DNA of 64,000 nucleotides from Limosilactobacillus panis (lineage in GTDB: Bacteria; Bacillota; Bacilli; Lactobacillales; Lactobacillaceae): assembly GCF_019797825.1 (NCBI RefSeq), contig NZ_CP081855.1, forward strand, positions 310,001 to 374,000, given 5' to 3'. Below, in pieces: positions 17,475-25,706 of this stretch. The position numbers and the translations under genes are program-made. Numbering within the stretch: the stretch's first letter is position 1; each line of letters begins with the position of its first letter. A model generated the notes under the pieces. That model had not been told where the DNA came from. It worked only from the letters and a program-made list of their open reading frames with translations, and did no database searches.

Positions 17475-18527
17475 TTGAGAACCTATAAACGGGTAATCAT
17501 GGTGGTTATCAGTGGTTTAGGAATTGGCCCTGCTCCAGATGCAGGGAAATTTATGGACCGGGGTGCCGACACGGTTGGCGACCTGAACGCCCATTTCCGG
17601 GCCCGCCTCCAGCTGCCGAACCTGAGCCGCCTCGGGCTGGCCAGGTTGCACCCGCTCTATCAAGCGGCCCCGGAGATCTTGGACCATACCCAGCAGTGGC
17701 GTATGCGGCCCCGGGCGGTGGGTAAGAGTAGGTTGGAAGGCTACTGGGAGCTACTTGGTGTGCCCACAACGACGGAATTGACAGCCCTGCCGCGGGGCCT
17801 GGCACCGGAGCTTATCCAGGAAATCGCGCGCTTTGCCGGCCACCCGGTCCTCGTTAACCGGCCATACAGCCGGCCCCGCCTGCTTCTTGACTGGGGTACA
17901 AGGGCAGTTGCCGCTGGTGCAATCCTGGTGGCAACCAGTGGGGGCGCGGACCTGGTGCTGACAGCCCACGAGAATTTGGTCCCACCCCCGGAGCTGGAAC
18001 GAGTCGGCCACTTTGCCCGGGACCTGCTTGACTGCCAGGCAGGGCTCCGGATTGGCCAGGTGGTGACGGTCCCGTTTACTGGCCGCACCCCCGTTGACTT
18101 TACCTACCGGTTGACGGACCGGCATGAGTATAACATGGCAGTGCCCCACGCCACCCTCCTTGACCAGCTAAGGGCGGCGGGAATTTACGTGAATACGGAC
18201 CCACAAACGTTGACGGAAAATGGCCTGCAGGTTGTTCAACTAGGGAAAGCCGCAATGGCGGGTGAACGCCGTGATCCGGAAAAGATGGGGCAGGCCCTGA
18301 TGGCGGCCGACGCGCGGCTCGGGGAGATTATCCCCCAGGTGACGAACCAGGATCTTCTGGTGGTGACCGCCGACTATGGCGCCGCCCCGGACTTTCCAGG
18401 GGACGGGCCAACCCGGGAGTGGCTGCCCCTACTGGTCTACTCACCATTAGGGGACGATTGGCGGTGGACGCCCCGGTTACTGGGGGATATTTCAATAATC
18501 GTTAAAGATAGCTTTGGTTTAAAATAA
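17475..18527 (+). CDS. Degenerate phosphopentomutase (DeoB-like) paralogue, probable pseudoenzyme
   Basis: 350 residues aligning along most of DeoB (usually about 390). Fold markers remain: GLGIGPAPDAGKF, GYWELLGV, TAHE, TREWLPLLVYSP. Catalytic features do not: the metal-binding Asp of MDSVGIG is replaced (ISGLGIG); the phosphorylated Thr of GKDTMTGHWE is Arg in GKSRLEGYWE; the LVDFD...GHRRD segment is deleted to GERRD; TADHGND reads TADYGAA; the late His of DHTRE is Pro. It should not be a working phosphopentomutase. TTG start at 17475 with AGGAGGA 7 nt upstream. Intact open frame, so probably kept for another role. Confidence 0.75.
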   Translation: MRTYKRVIMVVISGLGIGPAPDAGKFMDRGADTVGDLNAHFRARLQLPNLSRLGLARLHPLYQAAPEILDHTQQWRMRPRAVGKSRLEGYWELLGVPTTTELTALPRGLAPELIQEIARFAGHPVLVNRPYSRPRLLLDWGTRAVAAGAILVATSGGADLVLTAHENLVPPPELERVGHFARDLLDCQAGLRIGQVVTVPFTGRTPVDFTYRLTDRHEYNMAVPHATLLDQLRAAGIYVNTDPQTLTENGLQVVQLGKAAMAGERRDPEKMGQALMAADARLGEIIPQVTNQDLLVVTADYGAAPDFPGDGPTREWLPLLVYSPLGDDWRWTPRLLGDISIIVKDSFGLK

Positions 18528-18585
18528 AAAAGGCCCCCAAGACAGGGACCTTAATAACATAGGAAAAGAAGGGATCTTAATTACT

Positions 18586-19113
18586 ATGAAAATCGTCGTG
18601 ATCACAAGCAGTGCCCACGTCAACGGCGCTTCAACATACCTCGCCGACCAGTTCATTGAGGGGGCAACGGACGGGTACAATGATATTTACCACTACAATG
18701 CCGTTGACCACCAGAATAACTTCGTAATGGTTGATGAGGATAACCAGGCAATTAGCCAGCATGACGACATCGACCACCTACTCGACAAGATCAAGGCGGC
18801 CGATCTGGTGGTAATGGTTACGCCCCTCTACTACTTTGGGATGAGCTCACTACTCAAGACCATCGTGGACCGCTTCTATGACTATAACAATGAACTGAGG
18901 GGTAATAAGCAGGCGGTCATGATTGCGACCGGGGCGGGTTCTGTCAACACGGCCTTTGACTCCCTGAAGATTCACTACAAGCAGATCATTGATTACATGC
19001 ACTGGATCAATGCCGGAGCAATCTGGGACTTGAAGGCGCTGGCACACCCCGCAATTGATAGGTACGGCCAGGAAGCCTTTAAGCTAGGGCAAAAGTTTAC
19101 CGCCGGGAATTAA
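18586..19113 (+). CDS. NAD(P)H-dependent oxidoreductase, flavodoxin-like fold
   Basis: 175 residues. The N-terminal strand-loop MKIVVITSSAHVNGAST forms the FMN phosphate loop, and VVMVTPLYYFGMSSLLKTIVDRFY is the second flavin-contacting segment of the FMN-reductase/flavodoxin_2 group. Probably reduces quinones, flavins or nitro-compounds; substrate unknown. Its 3' end overlaps the minus-strand 43-aa gene by 17 bp. About 58 bp separate it from the DeoB-like gene. Confidence 0.85.
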   Translation: MKIVVITSSAHVNGASTYLADQFIEGATDGYNDIYHYNAVDHQNNFVMVDEDNQAISQHDDIDHLLDKIKAADLVVMVTPLYYFGMSSLLKTIVDRFYDYNNELRGNKQAVMIATGAGSVNTAFDSLKIHYKQIIDYMHWINAGAIWDLKALAHPAIDRYGQEAFKLGQKFTAGN

Positions 19114-19228
19114 AGTAAAAGGCGAGGACAATCAAGACAATCAAAATGATAATTGCCAGGCGGGGATCAGCTTTGAAGAGTTCGTGCATGGCATGGATCT
19201 GACCGATGCCCAGGGGTAGGTTGAACAT
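19097..19228 (-). CDS. Small single-span membrane protein (43 aa)
   Basis: ATG at 19228 with AAGGAGG 7 nt upstream, stop at 19097. N-terminal amphipathic part (MFNLPLGIGQIHAMHELF), then one hydrophobic span (LAIIILIVLIVLAFYF) and a basic tail NSRR. No family recognised. It overlaps the end of the oxidoreductase gene and lies 29 bp after the next small gene on the same strand, so the two probably form an operon. Confidence 0.6.
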   Translation of the reverse strand: MFNLPLGIGQIHAMHELFKADPRLAIIILIVLIVLAFYFNSRR

Positions 19229-19257
19229 TTTGCTTCCTCCTTATGGTCTTAGACCAA

Positions 19258-19548
19258 CTATTTCTTGTGCTTCATCATCTTCCGGTATTCCGCCCGGGTC
19301 ATGTGCTGGTCATCTTCCTCGGGGAACTTGACTTCCAACGTGTCGGCTGCTTGACGGTCAGTCGGGGCAGTCGGTCCAACCTGGCTCAGCATCCGCAAGG
19401 TGTCCACGGCCCGGTCGTGGTTTTCCTGGACGGTGGCCATCAGCTGCCGGTTCGGTTGGTCGTCATTTTGCATGGCGGTCAGCTGCCGCTGGGTTGTTTC
19501 AACAATTGACTTGAGTGAAGCAATTGTTCCCATAATATCGTTATTCAT
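19258..19548 (-). CDS. Hypothetical small charged protein with TRxxYRK tail (96 aa)
   Basis: Start ATG 19548 chosen because GAGGAG lies 7 nt upstream (an ATG at 19554 is too close to it). Helical, Gln/Asp-rich, no membrane segment. The C-terminus EEDDQHMTRAEYRKMMKHKK resembles that of the 173-aa protein at 27376 (DDDQVTLTREQYRKQLKKRK), which suggests a shared terminal module. Function unknown. Probably co-transcribed with the 43-aa membrane protein. Confidence 0.65.
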   Translation of the reverse strand: MNNDIMGTIASLKSIVETTQRQLTAMQNDDQPNRQLMATVQENHDRAVDTLRMLSQVGPTAPTDRQAADTLEVKFPEEDDQHMTRAEYRKMMKHKK

Positions 19549-19902
19549 AATCATTCTCCTCGTTAAGTTCGTTACAAATTAATATTATATGGTGAATTGG
19601 ACTAAAAGGATAGGAAATTGGACCGGGAAGGACGAAATTTAGTAAATTATCGAACATAAGATGAACCGCTTTCACCTAGTCGTTATATAAGTGAAATCAC
19701 AATATTTAAGTGACAAAAGCATTGTTAATCGTTAGACTTTTTAAAATATTTTTACGTTTTAGTAAAAAATGTTGCAATTGTAAAGCCTACCATGATGGGA
19801 GTTGCGACGGGTGAGTTGTAAATAGTTAGTGAAAGACTATTGTTACAAAGGTTGTAATATTGATAAATAGCACATATAATTAGTTTGAGCCTAGGAATTC
19901 TA

Positions 19903-19991
19903 CTGAAACTTGAAAGTATGAAGACAGACTGATCCCTTGGTATCACAGGGCATATTTTAATTAATTTAACCATTTAGCTTTCAAGTTTCAG
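19903..19991. mobile_element. 89-bp MITE derived from the IS4-type element at 59033-60594
   Basis: Bounded by the inverted repeat CTGAAACTTGAAAG / CTTTCAAGTTTCAG. The first 78 bp match the left end of the IS at 59033-59110 with one difference, and the last 11 bp match its right end. The two ends are joined at TTAGCTT, a heptamer present at both positions in the full IS (59104-59110 and 60577-60583), so the MITE fits a deletion between these direct repeats. It lies 82 bp upstream of the surface-protein start; the rest of 19555-20072 is AT-rich with no gene seen. Confidence 0.85.
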
Positions 19992-20072
19992 GTTCTACTA
20001 TCTAATCGAACATAATTGATTTCTGGGCTATATATACTTAATTATTTTATTTTTTTATAGGGGGATTCTTTT

Positions 20073-22163
20073 ATGAAGAATAATGCATTGCATTATAAGA
20101 TGTACAAGGCTAAGAAGAACATCGTCTTTGCTGGCCTTGCTACTACCGCCGTTTTGGCTGGCTTGACTCTGTCTAACGTCAACAATACCGCTTCCGCCGA
20201 TGCTACTTCTGGTGCAGCTATTACTGCAACCTCTACTGCAAGCGACGCTAACAACGGTTCTGCTGCTACCTCTGGTGCTACTTCTACTGCTACCTCTGGT
20301 GCTACTTCTAACGCTACCTCTGATGTAGCTTCTGACGCCGTTTCTGACGCTAATGCTAAGGTTACTAGTGCTAACGCTGCTAACTCCAGCGCTATTGCTA
20401 CTAACTCCGCTGCTGTTAAGAGCGACGCTGAAAACCCTGTTCCTGCTTCCAGCAACACCACTGAGCCTAAGGCTGCGGTTTCCGAAGCTAACCAACTGAC
20501 TAGCCAAGCTAAGCAAATCACTGACAACACTGCTACCGCTTCTCAAAACTTGAGCAACGCTAACGCTACCCTTGCCAGTGCTTCCGCTAACGTTACTAGC
20601 GCTACTGCTGCTTACTCCGCTGCAAAGCAAGCTGCTGACGCTGCTTCCTCTAACGCTAACATCGCTGCTGCTGCTTACTCCGACGCTAAGAGCGCTGCTG
20701 AAGTTGCTAACTCTGCTGCCGTTGCTGCTCAACAAAAGGCTAACGCTGCTGGCCAAACCTACACCACTGCTTCTGACGCCCTGGTAAAGGCTAACAAGGC
20801 TGCTGCTGACGCCCAAGCTGCTGCTAACGCTGCTGGTCAAAAGCTTGAAGAAGCTAAGGCTGCCTTAGAAAAGGCTCATGATGCTAACGTTACTGCTATC
20901 AACAACTACAACGCTGCTAAGCAGGCCGTTGCTGACGATCAAACTACATATAATAATAATCCTGCTGTTCAAAACTATGTTTCTGCTCAAAATGCTTACC
21001 AAGCAGCTAAGGAAGCTGAAGATGCTGCTGTAGCTACCTACAAGAAGGCACATGCAGATTGGCAAGCAGGTAACATTAGTGATGTAGAATGGAATCAAGC
21101 ACAAGATGCATGGTCAAATGCTGTTGATAATTATGCTACTGCAGAACAAAATATGACTAATGCAAAGCCAGAAAATGCTTACCAAGCAGCTAAGGAAGCT
21201 GAAGATGCTGCTGCAGCTGCCTACAAGAAGGCACATGCAGATTGGCAAGCAGGTAACATTAGTGATGTAGAATGGAATCAAGCACAAGATGCATGGTCAA
21301 ATGCTGTTGATGCATATGCTACTGCTGAAAAGAACTACAACGACTACAAGGATGCTGTTGCAAAACTTAATGATGCACAAAACGCTCTTAAGGGTGCTCA
21401 CCACGAAGTAATCGTTGCACGGAACAACTACAAGAAGGCTGCTGACGCTGTTAAGGCTGCTCAAAAGGCTTTCGACGACGCACGGAACGCTGAAACTGCT
21501 GCTGACGATGCCCAAGCCGTTGCTCAAGAAGCCTTCAACAAGGCTCAAGCTGCCTTCAATGTAGCACGGAACGCCGAAACTAAGGCTGACGATGCTGCTA
21601 AGGCTGCCAATGACAAGCTGGCTGACGCAACAAAGGCTTACGATGACGCTGAAAACGCTCTGACTAAGGCTGACGATGCTGTTGAAGCTGCTAACCAAGA
21701 CGTTCTGACGGCTAACCAAAACCTGAAGGACGCTCAAGCTAACGTTGACGCTGCCCAACAGGTTGTTAACGAAGCTGCTGCTAACGCTGCTAAGGCTTCC
21801 CAACTTCTTCAACAAGCCCAAGACTTACTGAAGAACATTGACTGGAGCCAAAACAACAATGGCAACAACGGTAACAACAATAACAACACCAACAATGGTA
21901 ACCAAAATAACAACACTAACAACGGCAACACCAACAATGGTGCTGCTAATGGCAACAACGGTGTTGTAAACGGCGGTGCTAACAATGGTGCTGTTAACAA
22001 TGGCGCTGCTGCTAAGGACCCTGCTGCTACTGTAGCAACTGCCAAGAAGAACAACGCTACCCTGGCCCAAACTGGTAACGAAAACAGTGCTGCTGTCGTT
22101 GCCCTTGGTGCTGCTGCTGCAATGTTCGGCCTTGGCCTTGCTGCTAAGAAGCGTGAATTCTAA
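20073..22163 (+). CDS. Ala/Ser-rich wall-anchored surface protein with coiled coils
   Basis: 696 residues. N-terminal signal peptide with a KxYKxGKxW-like start (KMYKAKKNIVFAGLATTAVLA, cleavage probably near ASADA). Residues about 40-135 are Ala/Ser/Thr-rich; about 140-590 are Ala-rich heptad-like coiled coil; an Asn/Gly-rich linker follows; the C-terminus has LAQTGNE, a hydrophobic span and KKREF, a sortase signal with Ala instead of Pro in LPxTG. Contains two 61-residue tandem repeats. Codons are strongly biased (GCT, AAC, AAG), as in highly expressed genes, except in the repeat region. Probably an adhesin or wall coat protein; exact role unknown. GGGGGA ribosome-binding site upstream of ATG 20073. 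Confidence 0.8.
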   Translation: MKNNALHYKMYKAKKNIVFAGLATTAVLAGLTLSNVNNTASADATSGAAITATSTASDANNGSAATSGATSTATSGATSNATSDVASDAVSDANAKVTSANAANSSAIATNSAAVKSDAENPVPASSNTTEPKAAVSEANQLTSQAKQITDNTATASQNLSNANATLASASANVTSATAAYSAAKQAADAASSNANIAAAAYSDAKSAAEVANSAAVAAQQKANAAGQTYTTASDALVKANKAAADAQAAANAAGQKLEEAKAALEKAHDANVTAINNYNAAKQAVADDQTTYNNNPAVQNYVSAQNAYQAAKEAEDAAVATYKKAHADWQAGNISDVEWNQAQDAWSNAVDNYATAEQNMTNAKPENAYQAAKEAEDAAAAAYKKAHADWQAGNISDVEWNQAQDAWSNAVDAYATAEKNYNDYKDAVAKLNDAQNALKGAHHEVIVARNNYKKAADAVKAAQKAFDDARNAETAADDAQAVAQEAFNKAQAAFNVARNAETKADDAAKAANDKLADATKAYDDAENALTKADDAVEAANQDVLTANQNLKDAQANVDAAQQVVNEAAANAAKASQLLQQAQDLLKNIDWSQNNNGNNGNNNNNTNNGNQNNNTNNGNTNNGAANGNNGVVNGGANNGAVNNGAAAKDPAATVATAKKNNATLAQTGNENSAAVVALGAAAAMFGLGLAAKKREF
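20991..21331 (+). repeat. Tandem 183-bp repeat inside the surface-protein gene
   Basis: Unit 1 is 20991-21173 and unit 2 starts at 21174 (unit marker NAYQAAKEAEDAA, later WQAGNISDVEWNQAQDAW). The two are almost identical at DNA level until about 21318. Codons here (AAT, GCA, GAT) differ from the flanking GCT/AAC usage, which suggests later arrival than the rest of the gene. Confidence 0.85.
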
Positions 22164-22240
22164 TTTAACTTAATTAGTTTTATAGCTTAGAGTCAAAGAT
22201 TATGTTCGGACAATAAAAAGCTTAGCCATTAACTAAGCAC

Positions 22241-22282
22241 AAAGCCCGTTGAGGATTAATTTTCTCAACGGGCCTTTTTGTT
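22241..22282 (+). terminator. Terminator of the surface-protein gene
   Basis: AAGCCCGTTGAG (22242-22253) pairs with CTCAACGGGCCTT (22264-22276), followed by T residues. A weaker hairpin GCTTAG/CTAAGC precedes it. Confidence 0.85.
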
Positions 22283-22289
22283 TACAATT

Positions 22290-24065
22290 TTATTTTGGCG
22301 GACTAGGGATTGATATTGAGGGATCTTTAAGTTGCCACATAATTGGGTTGCTAGACTCTAAGAACATCAATCTCTTGTGGTGGGAGGATTCAAAAGGGGT
22401 TGTGACAAAAAGCCTCTGAATCAGAAGCTCCATTCGGAATTTAACAAAAATCCTGAATGGAGCTTTTTGATTATCTGAATATTTTGAGAAAATGAGCGGC
22501 CTTCCGGCCATTTTCTTCATGTTTAATGCCATTAAAGCAATCCCAATTTGTCTTTTGGCTTTCTTAAGACCACGTACTGTGAATCTTTTAAAACCCAAAT
22601 AAGCCTTCAAGTTACCAAAAACAGTCTCTACATCGTACTTACGACGGGAGTAAGTGTTGGAATTTGAAAGCGACTCGCGAGCTTTCGACTTAAAATATTC
22701 CCACTGTGGGTTCACCATAAGGTACTTAGTGTTCCCATGTGGTGTTAATGCCTGAGAAATAATTTGATGATTCTCATCATACTTCTCTGCTTGATATACT
22801 TTGAAATCACGACGGAATTTGTATTTATCATTTCGGTATGCGTATCGTTTAAAGTTGAATCGGACGCCCTGTGGGTTTACATAAAAGTCATCAGCCTCAT
22901 GATATTCCCAGTTCATTACTTTTCGATCATCAGAACGCCACTTACGGCTATTCTCTTTAATCATGGTGCTGTAAGGAATTAAAGCTGTACAATCAGATAG
23001 CTCATCTTCGATATACTTATAATTGCGTTCTGATCCGTAACCAGCATCGGCAACAATTTCTCGCCCCAAAACTTCGTTCTGGGCGAGATGAGATAAGAAT
23101 GGGATTAATGTTCTAGTATCGGTTGGGTTCTGCATGAGTTCATAACCCAGCACGTACTGTGAGCTAGTCATAATTTGAAGATTATACGCTGGCTTTGTTT
23201 GACCATTACGCATCGGATCTTCCTTTAAACGCATAAAAGTAGCGTCATGATCGGTTTTGGAATAGCTATTACGTTGGCCAGCGATCTGCGATTGGGCTTG
23301 GCATTCAAGATGCTTTTGACGACAATGGTCTAAAGCATGGAGATACTTTTTGGCATGACGTCGTTCCTGCTTGGCCGGATTGGGCGAAACCTTTGCGGTT
23401 TCGGCCACCCGTTGGTTTAACTCTTCAATCCGTTGTTCAAGTAAGGCAATAATCGTATCAAGTTGATCAATGTCAAAGCTATCTTCATCAACATCAATCT
23501 TAACTTCTGCTTGCTTAATTTCACGAATTAGTTTTTGAGTCTTTTCAACGTTTAATTTGCGATACTTAATGGTGCGTTTCTTCCAAACAAAGGAATACTT
23601 ATTTGCGTTAGCTAAAATCTTAGTGCCATCAATGAATGAAGCCTCATCGATCATTCCCTGAGCCTTTAAATAGTCATGAAATTCCTTGAAACTACTCTGA
23701 ATCATATCTTCCAATTCTTGGGAGACAATGAAGCGATCAATGGTGCGGTAGGTTGGGCGCTGTTCTTGAGTCAACCACATCGCAACAATGTTTTCACGAG
23801 CAAAGCGTTCAATTTTCCTAGAGGAAATGATACCATAGCTGTAAGCCAGTAAAACTAACTTTAACAGCATTCGTGGATCATACTCTCTTGGTCGACCCAT
23901 AATATTGGGTCGCCGCAGCGCTAAGCTTTCAACCAGCCGATTAATATAACGTGCTGGATGATTTAACTCAGGTTCATAAGCAGTAGGTATGTTCAAACTA
24001 AGTTGATTCATGTTATAATCAGGTTCCAATGTTTTTGTATCCTTTCGAGGGTATTTTGGAGGCAT
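22290..24065 (-). CDS. IS1182-family transposase
   Basis: Up to 591 residues. N-terminal GRPREYDPRMLLKLVLLAYSYG and the DDE-type core (FIDGTKI with the first Asp, EIVADAGYGSERNY with the second, and the C-terminal YDVETVFGNLKAYLGF with the Glu) are typical of IS1182 transposases. The start may be the ATG at 24011 (MNQLSLNIP) rather than 24065; neither has a strong ribosome-binding site. The reading frame runs through the left terminal repeat (LFVTTPF) and stops about 100 bp outside the element, so the last 30 or so residues are host sequence. Confidence 0.85.
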   Translation of the reverse strand: MPPKYPRKDTKTLEPDYNMNQLSLNIPTAYEPELNHPARYINRLVESLALRRPNIMGRPREYDPRMLLKLVLLAYSYGIISSRKIERFARENIVAMWLTQEQRPTYRTIDRFIVSQELEDMIQSSFKEFHDYLKAQGMIDEASFIDGTKILANANKYSFVWKKRTIKYRKLNVEKTQKLIREIKQAEVKIDVDEDSFDIDQLDTIIALLEQRIEELNQRVAETAKVSPNPAKQERRHAKKYLHALDHCRQKHLECQAQSQIAGQRNSYSKTDHDATFMRLKEDPMRNGQTKPAYNLQIMTSSQYVLGYELMQNPTDTRTLIPFLSHLAQNEVLGREIVADAGYGSERNYKYIEDELSDCTALIPYSTMIKENSRKWRSDDRKVMNWEYHEADDFYVNPQGVRFNFKRYAYRNDKYKFRRDFKVYQAEKYDENHQIISQALTPHGNTKYLMVNPQWEYFKSKARESLSNSNTYSRRKYDVETVFGNLKAYLGFKRFTVRGLKKAKRQIGIALMALNMKKMAGRPLIFSKYSDNQKAPFRIFVKFRMELLIQRLFVTTPFESSHHKRLMFLESSNPIMWQLKDPSISIPSPPK

Positions 24066-24185
24066 CGACGGTCAAGTCGATGTCTTTTCTTTTACTAATA
24101 TTTTAAAGGAAAATGGAGTTAAATGAAATCCGAAGATTTCATCTAACTCCATTAATTATTTGGGACTTATGTCACAGCCCCTTTT
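22392..24185 (-). mobile_element. IS1182-like insertion sequence
   Basis: Imperfect terminal inverted repeats: AAAAGGGGTTGTGACAAAA at the left and, read inwards on the other strand, AAAAGGGGCTGTGACATAA at the right. The element lies between the surface-protein terminator and the end of the 500-aa glycosyltransferase gene. A hairpin with 18-nt arms (24111-24128 and 24133-24150, ATGGAGTTAAATGAAATC) near the right end may block outside transcription. No clear target duplication was seen. Confidence 0.75.
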
Positions 24186-24201
24186 GCCGCCGAAGTGGTG
24201 A

Positions 24202-25704
24202 TTACTTATTCATGATTGCTTGCCATTGCACCCAGGTATGATCGGCATCAAATGCCTGGCAGTTCTCGTACGCCCCCGTGCTGAGCTGCTGGAGCTTTGC
24301 CGGGCTCTTCAAAAGGTCAATAATCGTTGCCGGCATCTTGTCCATATTATCCAACCGGATCAGTTGACCATTGACCCCGTCCTTGACGAACTCGCTCGGT
24401 CCGTACAGGTAGTTGAAACTGATAACTGGAACCCCGTGGGCTAATGCCTCCGCCATCGCCAGTGGCTGACCGTCGAGCCGACCCGGATCAACAAAGAGCT
24501 GGGCCTGGTTGTAGACGTCATCCAGCTTCGGTTGGTAACCGGCGAAGGTGACGGCCTTTTCCAGCTTGAGCTTTTTAACCAGGTCCTGGTAGTTTTTGGT
24601 ATCTTCATTTGACCCGTAACCGTAGAAGGTTAACTTGCTGTCCCGGATGGCCTGGTGAACCTTGGCAAAGAGCTTGATTAGCAGGTCAGTTCCCTTGTCA
24701 CTCCCCAGCCGACCAACGTAGATTAGCTGGTTTGGTGTTCGGCCCTCCATTGGTACCCGCTTGCTTGCCTGGTGAACCGGGGAACCGTTAATCGTGTAGA
24801 TTGGGGTGCCCTTGCCCAGCCGTTGCTGTAGGACCGCCGCCTGCATGGCCGTCATAACAATGATGCCGTCCCACTTACTGCGATCCTTAGTCAAAGGATC
24901 ATTAAGGAAGCCATTCAACGGCCCGTTGATCAGGTCCTGGCCATCGTCAATATGGCTGATTGGCAGCCAGAGGAACTTCCGCGCCCGCTTGCCCAGCTGC
25001 TGGACCGGTTTGATGGACACGGCTGGCCGGTCAGCGATGAAGGTGTTAGTCCCGGCAATCTGGTCATTTAGCTCCTTGAGGAAGAAGGCAAAAAGACTAT
25101 CAAAGTCGTCGAAGAAGCGGTCCTTGCCCTGATAGTTCTTGAGGACGTTCAGGGAGTTAATCGGTGTGTCCTCGGTGGATTGGACGTAGTAGCGCTCCAT
25201 GTAATTACTACCGTCCGGCCGGTAGTAGCGTTCGTAGTAAGGCCGGTTGCTTTTGCCGAAGAAGATATCAACGGCCTTGAATCCCCGGATATCGTACTTC
25301 GCACGCAGGTTGATGTTACCCGCCGCATCGTAATAGTCGACATGGTCTACCAGGCCGTAGGTACCACCGATGAAGAAAACTTCGGCAACCAGGCGGTCAC
25401 CATCCTTGACCGTCCGGGAGTTGGACCCGCTGCTGACCTGGTAGTCGATCGGCAAGTTAAGGTCCTTGGTGTGGAGGTTGTGGCCCTGGTAGTCGGTCGT
25501 GCCGGCGAAGAAGTCAAACATGTTGACCAGCTGGTCGTCACTGAGGCCGAACCGCCCCAGAGTAGCGTGGATGATATTATCGAAGTCCCGGGTCACTAAT
25601 TTGGCAGCTGTCTTGTGCTCCTTAAAGAGCTTCAGCCGCTTGATTTCGGCGTGCTCAATACTGGAATTACTACTGAGCAGGTACTGGTTTACAAAGAAGA
25701 ACAC
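24202..25704 (-). CDS. Glycosyltransferase family 4 protein, second of a tandem pair (TarM/GtfA-type)
   Basis: 500 residues: an N-terminal beta-rich region of the TarM/DUF1975 type (about 1-240) and a GT4 Rossmann domain (about 300-490) with YVGRLGSDKGTDLL and the nucleotide-sugar site LDGQPLAMAEALAHGVPV (the usual E-x7-E appears as D...E). GTG start at 25704 with AAGGAGG, directly after the stop of the first glycosyltransferase. Relatives glucosylate poly(glycerol-phosphate) or, as the GtfA/GtfB pair of L. plantarum, O-glycosylate surface proteins. The Ser/Ala-rich surface protein lies convergent and just beyond the IS1182 element. Confidence 0.8.
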   Translation of the reverse strand: MFFFVNQYLLSSNSSIEHAEIKRLKLFKEHKTAAKLVTRDFDNIIHATLGRFGLSDDQLVNMFDFFAGTTDYQGHNLHTKDLNLPIDYQVSSGSNSRTVKDGDRLVAEVFFIGGTYGLVDHVDYYDAAGNINLRAKYDIRGFKAVDIFFGKSNRPYYERYYRPDGSNYMERYYVQSTEDTPINSLNVLKNYQGKDRFFDDFDSLFAFFLKELNDQIAGTNTFIADRPAVSIKPVQQLGKRARKFLWLPISHIDDGQDLINGPLNGFLNDPLTKDRSKWDGIIVMTAMQAAVLQQRLGKGTPIYTINGSPVHQASKRVPMEGRTPNQLIYVGRLGSDKGTDLLIKLFAKVHQAIRDSKLTFYGYGSNEDTKNYQDLVKKLKLEKAVTFAGYQPKLDDVYNQAQLFVDPGRLDGQPLAMAEALAHGVPVISFNYLYGPSEFVKDGVNGQLIRLDNMDKMPATIIDLLKSPAKLQQLSTGAYENCQAFDADHTWVQWQAIMNK

Positions 25705-25706
25705 GG

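Noticed and set aside
17475..18527. Functional phosphopentomutase
   Set aside because: Catalytic Thr and most metal ligands are missing.
19895..19999. Target-site duplication around the MITE
   Set aside because: Flanks GAATTCTA and GTTCTACT do not match as an 8-bp repeat.
20055..20840. 261-aa serine-rich open frame antisense to the surface-protein gene
   Set aside because: Mirror of GCT/AGC-rich codons on the other strand; no ribosome-binding site or independent coding signal.
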